Positions 1 to 8,336 of a stretch of 27,141 nucleotides of DNA are shown piece by piece. Source of the DNA: Deltaproteobacteria bacterium UBA6106 (GTDB taxonomy: Bacteria > Desulfobacterota > Syntrophorhabdia > Syntrophorhabdales > Syntrophorhabdaceae). Under the pieces are notes generated by a model. That model did not search any database. It saw nothing but the letters and a program-made list of their open reading frames with translations, and was not told the origin of the DNA. Within the stretch, counting starts at the first letter, position 1. Each line of letters starts with the position of its first letter. The position numbers were made by a program, and so were the translations under genes. The DNA is taken from assembly GCA_002428485.1 (NCBI GenBank), contig DIWM01000044.1:1-27141 (forward strand). The letters are read 5' to 3'.

Positions 1-2
1 TT

Positions 3-128
3 GCCCGCGGCCGTATCGGGCTGGGGGCGGACATGTGCGTGCGGATCCTGATAATGGACCATTCCCCGATGGTCATCGTGGACAGTGATGGTGACTATTT
101 TGAAGTGCGGGACGAGTGGCTGATATAA
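3..128 (+). CDS. C-terminal end of an unidentified protein (partial)
   Basis: An open frame enters from the left edge and stops with TAA at 126-128, giving the last 41 residues of a protein. The tail ends in DSDGDYFEVRDEWLI. It is rich in hydrophobic and acidic residues and shows no motif I can tie to a family. The N-terminus lies outside the window, so neither function nor start can be judged. The next gene runs on the opposite strand and the two converge within 7 bases, with no clear terminator between them. Confidence 0.5.
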   Translation, partial: ARGRIGLGADMCVRILIMDHSPMVIVDSDGDYFEVRDEWLI

Positions 129-135
129 AATAACA

Positions 136-1080
136 CTATATAGCGAGATCTATTTTCTGCAGTATGCCGGCTGTGCCGTTATCTTTCAGGTATAACCCTG
201 ACCGGTTGACCCGGCCGAGGTCGTTATTTTCCGCATCCTTGATACTGAAACCCGTGTCGATGCTTCCCGTACACAGGGCACCCACCCCGGAATCGCCAAG
301 GCCGCGGTAAACGTCCGTTCCGGCCGGATCCCTGGTCCAGACTCGAAGGTTCTTAAACGCCGCATCATTCTCGTCTATCCATCCGTTGCCGTCGACGTCA
401 AGCCGGGCGAGGTCAGCGAAACCGTTGGACGTCATCGGCCCGAAAAGTTCCGAGCCGTCTGTCGCCACGCCGTCACCGTTCCTGTCCAGAAAAAGGAACC
501 CGCTTCCCGCCCCCACGAAGGATATCTGCTCGTTCAACCCATCGGCATTCAGATCAAATCCGAATTTGTCCTCCGTCAGCGTGACCGGCGATCCCGAGAA
601 ATTGATGACGAGAGGGTCCGTAACCGTTCCCGCCCGGAAAGAAAACGTCCCTGACGCGGTGAATTGCCTCGTCATCCGAAGGTCCAATAAAAAGGAGATC
701 GTCTCACCTGCCTCTGTGATCACGGAACCCTCAGCCGAATAGACGGTGTTCTCCCCTTCGGTATGTGTTTCCGTCCTGTTGATCTCAATGCCCCAACTGC
801 CTGACATGGGTGACGGGCTGTCTGACATCGGGTTTATTATCTTGACCTTCTTCCCGGTGAGCGTTTCTATCAGCTTTATGATGAAAAGGATCTGGCCGCT
901 GTACGTCTCCGATTCGTTCCTCTGTTTATTCCCTGCCGGTTTCGGAGAATGTGGCGCGTCCGGGGCATGAGGCCGGTTAATGCTTGCCACGCCCCACGTT
1001 CTTACGTCGGTGCGGGACTCTGTCCTTTCCGAGTAAGACCGGGCCGAACTCATCCGGACATATGAGCTTTCTATATGCAT
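136..1080 (-). CDS. EF-hand-like calcium-binding hypothetical protein
   Basis: A 314-residue protein. Its C-terminal half carries three DxNxDG or DxDxNG calcium-binding-type loops: FDLNADG near residue 176, LDRNGDGVATDGSE near 199 and LDVDGNGWIDENDAAF near 228. These resemble the dockerin or EF-hand loops found in a recurring deltaproteobacterial family whose members begin with an MxIESS-like segment. I therefore place the start at the ATG of MHIESS (1078-1080) rather than at the longer open frame reaching 1194. No good Shine-Dalgarno is visible, and a GTG lies directly before this ATG. No signal peptide or transmembrane segment is evident. Function beyond probable calcium binding is unknown; a structural or surface-associated role is possible. 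Confidence 0.75.
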   Translation of the reverse strand: MHIESSYVRMSSARSYSERTESRTDVRTWGVASINRPHAPDAPHSPKPAGNKQRNESETYSGQILFIIKLIETLTGKKVKIINPMSDSPSPMSGSWGIEINRTETHTEGENTVYSAEGSVITEAGETISFLLDLRMTRQFTASGTFSFRAGTVTDPLVINFSGSPVTLTEDKFGFDLNADGLNEQISFVGAGSGFLFLDRNGDGVATDGSELFGPMTSNGFADLARLDVDGNGWIDENDAAFKNLRVWTRDPAGTDVYRGLGDSGVGALCTGSIDTGFSIKDAENNDLGRVNRSGLYLKDNGTAGILQKIDLAI

Positions 1081-1241
1081 CACATATATTATCGGCCGGT
1101 GGCGAATTGTGTAAAAGAAATTACGTACCCTTCGACGATTAGTTCTAAAGATGTTCGCAGAACGTAATAACAAATAAAAAGACTTCCCACGCAAAGATAT
1201 ACGGATCCTTCACAAAATCTTGCAGTGAACGTGCTTTACCC

Positions 1242-1793
1242 CTATATATGCTCCACTTCCTCCAGGATCACTTCGCCGATGTGTTTCTTTAGTAGTTTCT
1301 TTTTCACCAGATCCACCTTAATTCCGAGATTCTCGCTGAGGAAATCCTGGAGCGCCGAAACAGCCAGCAGCCCCAATGTACCATCGTATTCAATTAGCAC
1401 ATCAAGGTCGCTATATTCACGATAGTCTCCACGGACGCGGGATCCGAAAACCCCTATCTGAGTGATGCCGTATGTGTCTTTCAAATATGGTTTCAGTTCC
1501 GTGAGCTTCTTCTTAATCGTTTTGATTCCTGTCGGCCCCGATGCGGAGACGTGAAGATATTCGGCACCTTCATCGACGAGAAACTTGACTATGTCCTCCT
1601 GTTGACGACCCCAAGCGTGTTCTACGAGCTTGCAGCCATATTCGTCGTCCCTCATCGCAAGAAGTTCCTGCACCATCTCATCTCCGCCTTTTTCCCTGGC
1701 CTCAGAGATAAGGCGGTGGACGGTTTCGAAATCTCCGGTACAGGCGGCATTGAGTAGCTGGTTAAACATATCTTTTAAATTAATAGCATTCAT
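1242..1793 (-). CDS. Ankyrin-like / MNT-type nucleotidyltransferase fusion
   Basis: A 183-residue protein in two parts. Residues about 10-85 look like one or two degenerate ankyrin repeats (the end reads DIVKFLVDEGAEYL). Residues about 90-183 form a minimal nucleotidyltransferase: GSRVRG near 117, a paired Asp motif SDLDV (D129, D131) and a third Asp in KVDLV (D161), the full metal-binding set of the MntA/KNTase superfamily. MNT proteins usually act as antitoxins that AMPylate or neutralise a neighbouring HEPN ribonuclease, but no HEPN gene is adjacent here. The start is uncertain. I use the ATG at 1793; an in-frame TTG lies at 1817 and an internal ATG at 1772. The upstream DNA is AT-rich with only weak Shine-Dalgarno matches. 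Confidence 0.8.
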   Translation of the reverse strand: MNAINLKDMFNQLLNAACTGDFETVHRLISEAREKGGDEMVQELLAMRDDEYGCKLVEHAWGRQQEDIVKFLVDEGAEYLHVSASGPTGIKTIKKKLTELKPYLKDTYGITQIGVFGSRVRGDYREYSDLDVLIEYDGTLGLLAVSALQDFLSENLGIKVDLVKKKLLKKHIGEVILEEVEHI

Positions 1794-1847
1794 GATTAAT
1801 TGAAGAATATCATTCAATAAAATAATATTGAATTTGTATACCCCGCA

Positions 1848-2177
1848 TCAAGAATGGTTCATACCGGATTGGGCTGAAACATCAGCCCGCGCTTTAACGT
1901 TTGGTTCCACTTTTGGCCAGGTTGTGCGACGAGCGATCCTGATTTCATAGTCCGCCTGGAGGGCAAGCCATACTTCCGGTGAAACATTGAAGTACTTGCC
2001 AAGGCGCAACGCAGTATCTGCTGATATTGTTCTTTTCCCGCGGATAATCTCACTGATACGTCCCGGAGGGACAGCAATATCACGCGAGAGCGCATTTATG
2101 CTAAGCCCTAAGGGTTTCATGAACTCCTCATGGAGTATTTCCCCCGGGGGTATTATATCGAGCAATCTAGTTCTCAT
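1848..2177 (-). CDS. higA: HigA family antitoxin (XRE helix-turn-helix)
   Basis: A 109-residue HigA-type antitoxin. The N-terminus (PPGEILHEEFMKPLGLS) is the signature of the HigA/VapI-like addiction-module family. It is followed by a helix-turn-helix around residues 27-60 (ALSRDIAVPPGRISEIIRGK) and the conserved FNVSPEVWLALQ segment. It should bind and neutralise HigB and repress the operon. The start is fixed by a perfect AGGAGG seven bases upstream. That Shine-Dalgarno overlaps the TAG stop of higB, only 11 bases away, so translation of the two genes is probably coupled. Toxin-first order is typical of hig operons. The C-terminus after about residue 85 is less conserved. Confidence 0.93.
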   Translation of the reverse strand: MRTRLLDIIPPGEILHEEFMKPLGLSINALSRDIAVPPGRISEIIRGKRTISADTALRLGKYFNVSPEVWLALQADYEIRIARRTTWPKVEPNVKARADVSAQSGMNHS

Positions 2178-2188
2178 AATTGAACCTC

Positions 2189-2467
2189 CTAGTGATAATC
2201 GACGATTTCGACATCCCATGCATTACCCTCGTCCCACGTGAAGCAGACACGCCATTGATCGTTGATGCGGATGCTATGCTGGCCGGTCCGATCCCCTTTA
2301 AGAGATTCAAGATGATTCCCCGGCGGTTGGGACAGGTCCTGTAATGTCCGGGCGCTGTTGAGATAGAGTAGTTTTCGCCTTGCCTGGCGCTCGATGGACG
2401 AGAACCGTGCGACAAAAAGATCCTTGAAAAGCGCTCCGGTATCCTTGCAACGAAACGTCTTAATCAC
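2189..2467 (-). CDS. higB: HigB/RelE-type toxin (mRNA interferase)
   Basis: A 92-residue RelE-superfamily toxin of the HigB (PIN-unrelated, ribosome-dependent mRNase) type. The N-terminal IKTFRCKDTGALF, the central RRKLLYLNSARTLQDLSQPP, and the C-terminal HSIRINDQWRVCFTW followed by VEIVDYH are the classic family blocks. The last two carry the Arg/Trp and terminal His positions. I choose the GTG at 2467 because homologues begin with this MIKxFRCK block and its length matches the family; an adjacent GTG sits at 2470. There is no Shine-Dalgarno. A consensus promoter ends a few bases before this codon, so the mRNA may be leaderless. It is transcribed ahead of higA. Confidence 0.92.
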   Translation of the reverse strand: MIKTFRCKDTGALFKDLFVARFSSIERQARRKLLYLNSARTLQDLSQPPGNHLESLKGDRTGQHSIRINDQWRVCFTWDEGNAWDVEIVDYH

Positions 2468-2502
2468 CACGTTATTATATAACGTGTAACGTAATATGTA
2501 AA
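2465..2502 (-). promoter_or_regulatory. higBA promoter overlapping a palindromic operator
   Basis: On the minus strand a TTTACA -35 (2497-2502) and a perfect TATAAT -10 (2474-2479) are separated by exactly 17 bases. A perfect inverted repeat, ACGTTAT-tat-ATAACGT (2469-2485), covers the -10 and reaches the first start codon, as expected for a HigA operator. The expected transcription start, 6-7 bases past the -10, falls on or next to the GTG start codon at 2467. Confidence 0.7.
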
Positions 2503-2564
2503 GCAAGGAGCCGATCCCTGGTCTTGCATAAGAGGGAAGGCCTCGCCCCAGTCAGACCTTCCAC

Positions 2565-2592
2565 TTGACAATATCGTACCATGTGGTACACT
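2565..2592 (+). promoter_or_regulatory. Promoter with operator palindrome for the Xre-RES operon
   Basis: A consensus TTGACA -35 (2565-2570) is followed after 16 bases by TACACT (2587-2592). The spacer holds a perfect inverted repeat, GTACCA-tg-TGGTAC (2576-2589), which runs into the -10. This layout suits autorepression by the antitoxin encoded immediately downstream. The expected transcript would have a leader of roughly 30 bases with a normal Shine-Dalgarno. Confidence 0.65.
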
Positions 2593-2627
2593 ACCAGTAT
2601 TAGATGTAACATACTCAGGAGATATCA

Positions 2628-3032
2628 ATGCCGGTAGCTGAAAAAGCCGTTCAGAACAATCCGAGAAGCCGGGAAGGCAGAGCAGCTCTTGCAGGGATGG
2701 TCATGCGCCTCTTCGGCCACTGGAACGTTTCTGCGCAGGATCAGGCGGCCTTATTGGGGTTGTCCGAAGGGTCCCGGACGACCCTTGCGCGATACAGAAA
2801 GGGCGACCCCCTGGCCGATAACAGGGACCTGCTCGACCGGGTTGGTAACCTGCTTTCCATTCATCGGTCCCTGAGGATCCTGTTCCCGAAGAACCGGGAG
2901 CTTGTTTACAGGTGGCCAACAGCACCGAACAGGGCTTTCAACGGCAAGAGCCCGGTTGAGGTCATCCGTGATGAAGGCTTTCTCGGGCTTCTTACCGTTA
3001 GGCGCTATCTCGACATGCAGCGCGGAAACTAG
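2628..3032 (+). CDS. Xre/MbcA/ParS-type antitoxin of a RES-Xre pair
   Basis: A 134-residue antitoxin of the RES-Xre family (DUF2384/MbcA-ParS type). The central part is the family's helix-turn-helix-like block (about residues 32-60, AALLGLSEGSRTTLARYRKG). The C-terminal toxin-binding region carries LLSIHRSLRILFP, then WPTAPNRAFNGKSPVEVI, then GLLTVRRYLDMQRG, which closely matches DUF2384 proteins. It should inhibit the downstream RES toxin and repress its own promoter. The ATG is preceded by AGGAGA at a good distance. The toxin gene begins three bases after its stop. The operon diverges from higBA across a 160-base intergenic region. Confidence 0.9.
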   Translation: MPVAEKAVQNNPRSREGRAALAGMVMRLFGHWNVSAQDQAALLGLSEGSRTTLARYRKGDPLADNRDLLDRVGNLLSIHRSLRILFPKNRELVYRWPTAPNRAFNGKSPVEVIRDEGFLGLLTVRRYLDMQRGN

Positions 3033-3035
3033 AGC

Positions 3036-3755
3036 GTGTTTGCGGACCTCATCACCGCCGCGGTCGACTTCAATGAGTCCGTTTTCCGCAACATTGCAAC
3101 GGTTATCACCTCGGAAGACCTCCTTGACGATCTGAGCGAGGATCCCGGCGTCAGAGCCTACGGAGAAGCCCTGGTCGCCCAGCAACGCCAGGGCGACGAT
3201 CATTATGCGCACGTCATCGGAAGACCTTTTACCTATGGCGTCTCCATGGCGCCCGATGCCGTTTGCTCGGCTATAAGAAGCCGCTTCAGCGACGGCACGA
3301 AGTTTGGTGTCTGGTACGGAAGCCTTGCTATTATAACGACGGTATACGAGACCATATTCCACTGGGTGCGGTTCCTGACCGATGCGGGCATGGAGACTGA
3401 AACAGCGATCGCTGAACGCCGGGTGTTCAAAGTACGTGCCTCAGGCATCCTCGTTGACCTCAGGGGGAAGGAGAAGGAATTCCCCGACCTTGTCTCCGTT
3501 CATTATGATCTCACGCACCGTCTGGGAGATTACCTGTACAGGGCGGGTCAGAAGGGTCTGCTCGTTCGGTCTGCCCGGGATGCCGACGGCACGAACATCG
3601 CCACCTTCACGCCTGACATCCTTTCGGACCCGCGTCACCAATTATACATGGCTTACATGTTAAGAAATGGTGTCTTGAGAATTTCACTGGATACATATCC
3701 TGCTGGAAAATGGTTTAGCCTTGATTCTATAAAGCGACACGGTTTGCTCGCCTAA
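3036..3755 (+). CDS. RES-domain NAD+-degrading toxin
   Basis: A 239-residue RES-domain toxin. RES toxins fold like ADP-ribosyltransferases and kill or arrest cells by destroying NAD+. The name-giving residues can be seen: Arg in IRSRFS (about R81/R83), Glu in VYETIFHW (E105), and Ser in LLVRSARDADGTN (S179). The motif GVWYGSLAI, usual just after the Arg, is also present. The start is a GTG three bases after the antitoxin stop, so translation is probably coupled. The protein is near the upper size of the family, with an N-terminal extension of about 60 residues before the RES core. No frameshift or missing catalytic residue is seen, so the pair looks intact. Confidence 0.88.
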   Translation: MFADLITAAVDFNESVFRNIATVITSEDLLDDLSEDPGVRAYGEALVAQQRQGDDHYAHVIGRPFTYGVSMAPDAVCSAIRSRFSDGTKFGVWYGSLAIITTVYETIFHWVRFLTDAGMETETAIAERRVFKVRASGILVDLRGKEKEFPDLVSVHYDLTHRLGDYLYRAGQKGLLVRSARDADGTNIATFTPDILSDPRHQLYMAYMLRNGVLRISLDTYPAGKWFSLDSIKRHGLLA

Positions 3756-3838
3756 ATAGCCACGGATTCATGATGTTTTGCCATCTTAGGGCCACAATAG
3801 TATGCTTTGTCGTAATAGCGACCTTAAAAGAGGTTACA

Positions 3839-3886
3839 ATGGATAACTTCTTCACCGTAGAAGAATGGGAACAGGAGGCCGGGTAG
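3839..3886 (+). other. Possible leader peptide or gene remnant
   Basis: A 15-codon open frame (MDNFFTVEEWEQEAG) starts with ATG six bases after an AGAGG sequence. It is followed by a GC-rich, weakly self-complementary stretch and a short T run (about 3873-3905). It lies in the 224-base gap before the restriction-modification genes. It could be a tiny leader peptide or the surviving front of a lost helix-turn-helix protein. The evidence is thin. Confidence 0.2.
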
Positions 3887-3979
3887 CAGCTCCGCCGGTT
3901 TTTCTTGCCAATACCGGTATCAAATGAGATAAGATAACAGAATTCAAGGAAGCTCTTACTATTGGGAGTTGATCGGTAG

Positions 3980-6070
3980 ATGAACGAATGGGAATTCACG
4001 GCTGAAGTAGCAGGCTGGATTAATGAAATACTGGATCACAATCCGGGTTTACCGTTTTCTTCGGCAAAATGTGAGCAGAGAAAAAAGGGCTCTCTTAAAC
4101 GCAGAGATCTTACCTTGCTGGACAAGAACGAGGTAATCGCTTTAACCGGAGAAGTAAAACTGCCCTATCAGAAAGATGGTGGGACACCACACAATGTCTC
4201 TGTTGTAGATGATGCCAGGGAAAAGGCAACACAGGTTAATGCCCCGTTCTTTTTCTCCTGGAATGTTAACGAATTTGTGCTTTGGGAAACCTCTTCCAAA
4301 AAAACCGTCTGGCAGGGTCAAAATTACCGATCATGGAAAGTCACCAACATTCACAACGAAAGCCATATTGAGCATGCTTCCACCATCCAGTTGATCAAGA
4401 CGTGGTTGCTCAAATTTCTTAAAGACTACGAAGAGATATATTATGGCTCGGTAAAACTTGGGTACAAGGCCCCCGACGAAAAGTTTATTGACATGCTCGA
4501 GTCTTCCCTGCATGTGCCAATACTTCAGAACGTCGCCGAATTGGAACTCATGTACAAAACAAGCAAATTCAAGACGGATCTCGATAAATGGATGAGGGAT
4601 GACCAGGGGTGGGTTATTTACAGCGACCCGGATGGAATTCGAGACAACTTGGAAAGGGCTGCCAAATTTTCCTGTTATGCTCTAATCAACAAGCTCGTAT
4701 TTTACGAAGCCCTCCTCAAACGATATCCGGGCAAGATGGTAAAAATCGCGGTACCCGATCATATTAATGCGGGAGATGGCCTACGGTTACATCTGGAAGG
4801 TTATTTTGCGGATGCCAAGAAGACAACCAAGGACTACGAGACCGTCTTTGGGGAAGACCATAAACTAATTGGGAACAGAATCCCCTTTTGTTCTGATAAG
4901 ACGGTTCCTCACTGGCGTTCACTCATTAACCAGATACACGAATTCGATTTTTCAAAGCTGGATTATGAAATCATTGGAAACATCTTTGAAAGGCTCATAT
5001 CTCCGGAAGAGCGGCATAAGTTTGGCCAGTTCTACACACGGGCAGAGGTTGTTGATCTAATCAACAGTTTTTGCATAAACAACGGAGATGAAAAAGTGAT
5101 GGACCCAGCTTGCGGAGGAGGTACTTTTCTTGTCCGCGCATATGCCAGGAAACGGGAGCTGGACCCCTCTCGAAAACATCACGAGCTCTTAAGCGACCTG
5201 TTTGGGATGGACATTTCGGTTTTCGCTGCCCATCTGACTACCATTAACCTGGCTACGCGTGATTTGATTGATGACGAGAATTATCCGCAGATTGCGCGAA
5301 GCGATTTTTTTGATATCAGCGTCCATAAGTCCTTTCTTAAACTGCCGAAAAAAGTGGGTCTGGGAAAGGATCAGCACCGAGATGTTGAGATAGCTGCACT
5401 CGATGCGGTTATCGGCAATCCTCCATATGTTAGACAAGAAGACATTCCTAAATCCAAGAAGAAGGGAAAGGACACCTTCGTCAAGCGTGGAACCAAGGAA
5501 TATTTGTTGCGGCTTGTAAAGGAGGAAAGTAGAGCCAGGCTTTCCGGCCGCAGTGATCTCCATTGCTATTTCTGGCCTCATGCCTCTACATTCCTTAAAG
5601 ACGATGGATACCTTTGTTTCCTTACTTCAAGCCAATGGCTCGATGTCGAATACGGCTTCAAACTGCAAAGCTGGATCCTCGACAATTTCCAGATTATAGC
5701 TGTCTTTGAAAGCATGGACGAACCCTGGTTTGTCGGTGCCCGGGTCGCAACCACGGTAACGATTCTAAAGAAGCAAAAAGAAGAGGCCGAAAGAGTAAAG
5801 AATGTTGTCCACTTCGTCCAACTGAGGAGACCGCTCAGCGATATCATACAGCACGATGGAACAGCGGCTGGAGCGGTTGTAGCTACCGATGCGTTCAGGG
5901 ACGAAATTCTCTCCCTGTCTGTGAATACTGTAAATGGCCGCTACCGGGCACGCTTGATTAGACAAGGAGACCTCCATAAAGCTGGAGTTGAGTTGGGACT
6001 TATAATGAAGAAAACATATGTTGAACCCGAAGATGAAGAAGCCGAGGAAGAACTTGTCGAAGAAGAATAA
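3980..6070 (+). CDS. Type IIG-like nuclease and N6-adenine DNA methylase subunit
   Basis: A 696-residue protein with the architecture of the front of a type IIG restriction-modification enzyme. Near the N-terminus, RRDLTLLDKN (D43) followed by TGEVKLP (E58, K60) fits a PD-(D/E)xK nuclease. A helical connector follows. The methylase core then shows GQFYTRAEVVDL, SAM-binding motif I DPACGGGTFL (about residue 375) and the catalytic motif IV NPPY (about 480-483), typical of N6-adenine methylases. It would both cut and methylate DNA in the cytoplasm. It lacks the target-recognition domain, which the next gene, overlapping by 53 bases, supplies. The C-terminus is an unusual acidic run (EPEDEEAEEELVEEE). 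The weak GGGAG upstream is rather far from the ATG, so the start is slightly uncertain. Confidence 0.88.
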   Translation: MNEWEFTAEVAGWINEILDHNPGLPFSSAKCEQRKKGSLKRRDLTLLDKNEVIALTGEVKLPYQKDGGTPHNVSVVDDAREKATQVNAPFFFSWNVNEFVLWETSSKKTVWQGQNYRSWKVTNIHNESHIEHASTIQLIKTWLLKFLKDYEEIYYGSVKLGYKAPDEKFIDMLESSLHVPILQNVAELELMYKTSKFKTDLDKWMRDDQGWVIYSDPDGIRDNLERAAKFSCYALINKLVFYEALLKRYPGKMVKIAVPDHINAGDGLRLHLEGYFADAKKTTKDYETVFGEDHKLIGNRIPFCSDKTVPHWRSLINQIHEFDFSKLDYEIIGNIFERLISPEERHKFGQFYTRAEVVDLINSFCINNGDEKVMDPACGGGTFLVRAYARKRELDPSRKHHELLSDLFGMDISVFAAHLTTINLATRDLIDDENYPQIARSDFFDISVHKSFLKLPKKVGLGKDQHRDVEIAALDAVIGNPPYVRQEDIPKSKKKGKDTFVKRGTKEYLLRLVKEESRARLSGRSDLHCYFWPHASTFLKDDGYLCFLTSSQWLDVEYGFKLQSWILDNFQIIAVFESMDEPWFVGARVATTVTILKKQKEEAERVKNVVHFVQLRRPLSDIIQHDGTAAGAVVATDAFRDEILSLSVNTVNGRYRARLIRQGDLHKAGVELGLIMKKTYVEPEDEEAEEELVEEE

Positions 6071-7712
6071 TGACAATCCCGCGGCAGCGAAGAAAGAAGA
6101 GAAGAAAGATTTGCCTGTTCAGGCGGAATACTACGGCGGAAAGTGGGGCGTATATTTAAGAGCACCCGATCTATGGTTTGATATCATAGATAAATATGGC
6201 GAGTTGTTTAGTCCCTTAGGAGACATTGCGGAAGTTCGTTTTGGTGTCAAGAGTGGCAAAGACGTGTTCTTTTTTCCTAAGGATATCAGCACCGCTTGCC
6301 TTGAGAAGCGACCGAATCCTATGGATTTTGAGATGGCTTATCATGTGTCCCGCAAAACCGTTGAATCCGGAAAGATACGGCTTGTATCCTGCGGACAAAG
6401 CTATAGTGAGATAAAACCGATAGAGTCTGAGTACCTCGCGCCCGAAGTTCATACTCTAATGGAGATAGATGGGTTTGTTGTTGAGCCAGAGGATTGCAAG
6501 CACTGCATCTTGCTTGTGGACAAGGCAAAGACGGCCCTAAAGGGCTCATATGTGCTTGAGTACATCAAATGGGGAGAGAAAAACAATTACCATAAAGGTT
6601 CAACTTGCGCTTCCCGAGTCACGGATACGAGAGAGTGGTATGATCTGACAGGTCACAAGAATGGCGCACTGTTCTGGGCTATGGCGCAACAATACAAACA
6701 TGTAGTTCCTGCCAATAGTCGCGATCTCGTTTGTAACCACAATCTTTTTGATATTACTCCAAGAGAGGGGAGCAGCGAACTTCTTGGTGGAATTCTTAAT
6801 TCCAGCTTGGTTGTTCTTGCCAAGCATCAGTATGGCAGGCCCGTGGGTGTGGAGGGGAACTTAAAAACCGAGGTTGTTGATGTTAAAATGATGTTGGTGC
6901 CGGATCCGTCTAAATGCAAGGGGAAAGCCACCGAACGTATTGAAAAAGCATTTAACAACATGAAGGAACGAAAGGCGCTCCAATTTCTTTCAGAGAGAAG
7001 ACTCCGGGAAATGGCATATCGGAGCCAAGGAAAGATATCCCAATTAGAGAAACTACCTCAGATAACTGAATTGGATTTGCCAGATAGACAAGAACTGGAC
7101 GATGCAATCCTGGAACTGATAGGAATTGGATCTAGAGAAGAACGGCAGAAAACCGCAAACGATCTACATGAATATCTGCGAGAAATGTTTGAAAGGATTA
7201 GACAAAAAGAGGAAAAGGCGATTCAGAACAAGAAGAAGGCTAGTAGAAGGGTCATTACAAATCCAAGAGACATTGCCTATCAGATATTCAGCGAGATCGA
7301 GGATAAATACAGCTATATCGAGAAGCAATATGATACTGATTTTCTCAACAAATCCCTCCCATTCGACACTTATGAAATACCTAATGACGGCGCTCCGGCT
7401 GCCCGGTCTGATTTAATTGATGGCAATGTGGTCGATTTTATCAAAGGCAAGAAACAATTAGGCATGGTTCGGGTTATCAACTCGGCCCAGGCCGAGCTTA
7501 TAGCAACGATAGTTAGATCGGGACTTCACGGCCTTATTCGCGTTCCGCATCTTGAGGACGAGTGTACGAGAGTCAGGGATAAATACCTTAAATTCGTCAA
7601 AGAACGAGATAAGATTCTCGATCAGCTCATAGAGGAACGCACTTCCGACGAGGAAATGCAAGATAAGATCAGAGAAGCATTAATATCTTTCATTCTCCAT
7701 GGATCAGCTTAA
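6018..7712 (+). CDS. Type IIG target-recognition (specificity) subunit
   Basis: A 564-residue protein that continues where the methylase gene stops. Residues 37-80 (YYGGKWGVYLRAP, then LGDIAEVRFGVKSGKDVFF) match the TaqI-like specificity domain that in one-piece type IIG enzymes directly follows the methylase. The middle part (KHVVPANSRDLVCNHN, then ILNSSLVVLAKHQYGR) is the usual recognition-domain core, and the last third is helical and charged. It should select the DNA site for the upstream nuclease-methylase. Its first 20 residues are strongly basic and are encoded by the same DNA as the upstream acidic tail, read one base over. In-frame stops lie just upstream of the ATG. This is either a natural two-gene split, a +1 frameshift product, or a mutation. 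Confidence 0.85.
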   Translation: MLNPKMKKPRKNLSKKNNDNPAAAKKEEKKDLPVQAEYYGGKWGVYLRAPDLWFDIIDKYGELFSPLGDIAEVRFGVKSGKDVFFFPKDISTACLEKRPNPMDFEMAYHVSRKTVESGKIRLVSCGQSYSEIKPIESEYLAPEVHTLMEIDGFVVEPEDCKHCILLVDKAKTALKGSYVLEYIKWGEKNNYHKGSTCASRVTDTREWYDLTGHKNGALFWAMAQQYKHVVPANSRDLVCNHNLFDITPREGSSELLGGILNSSLVVLAKHQYGRPVGVEGNLKTEVVDVKMMLVPDPSKCKGKATERIEKAFNNMKERKALQFLSERRLREMAYRSQGKISQLEKLPQITELDLPDRQELDDAILELIGIGSREERQKTANDLHEYLREMFERIRQKEEKAIQNKKKASRRVITNPRDIAYQIFSEIEDKYSYIEKQYDTDFLNKSLPFDTYEIPNDGAPAARSDLIDGNVVDFIKGKKQLGMVRVINSAQAELIATIVRSGLHGLIRVPHLEDECTRVRDKYLKFVKERDKILDQLIEERTSDEEMQDKIREALISFILHGSA

Positions 7713-8336
7713 GCTGTCCCGAACGAAGGCAACGCCCATCGATCTTTTACAGGAAAGCCAGCCTCGCCAAGCCCAGTTACAACCTACAGGGCCGCTTCTC
7801 CTATACCCACGTTGATACTAGGTGGAAAGAATCGCGGGAGGCGGATCCATGGAGGGGCTGATAGACTAACATACTTACTTAGTAACTAAGTTCAAATCCC
7901 TATCACGAGGGAGGGATGGTATTAAGGCGCTGTTCTCACCCCGTAATCTTTATCGTTATATCCTTCATCGCATCTGGAACGAGCGAAGCCTTATGCATTG
8001 TTCATAGGCCTCAATCTTTCCGCTGCTACCATCAAGATCGATCCCACCCTGAACCGCCGCGTCAATTTCGCACACGCCCGGGGGCCATGGCGGACTCGTG
8101 ATGACCAACATGTTTGCCTATTGCCAGGCCCGTGGGTGTTGCGCAAGGTCGATGATCCTGTGGGCCCCATGAATGACCAAACGCTTTGTTGAAACCGCGA
8201 GTGGGGCAGGGATTGGCCTCGCTGCCTGGGGGGGGGACAAACGGTACATACAAAGACAGGGACAAAGAGATGGTCCGCCTGATCGTGGATCTGCACCATC
8301 TCGGCTTGACACAGTTGTATCAGCCTCGGCATCCGC

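Noticed and set aside
7865..7915. Possible tRNA 3' end (TTCAAATCC) as an integration site
   Set aside because: The arms around the T-loop-like word do not pair and no anticodon arm can be placed upstream.
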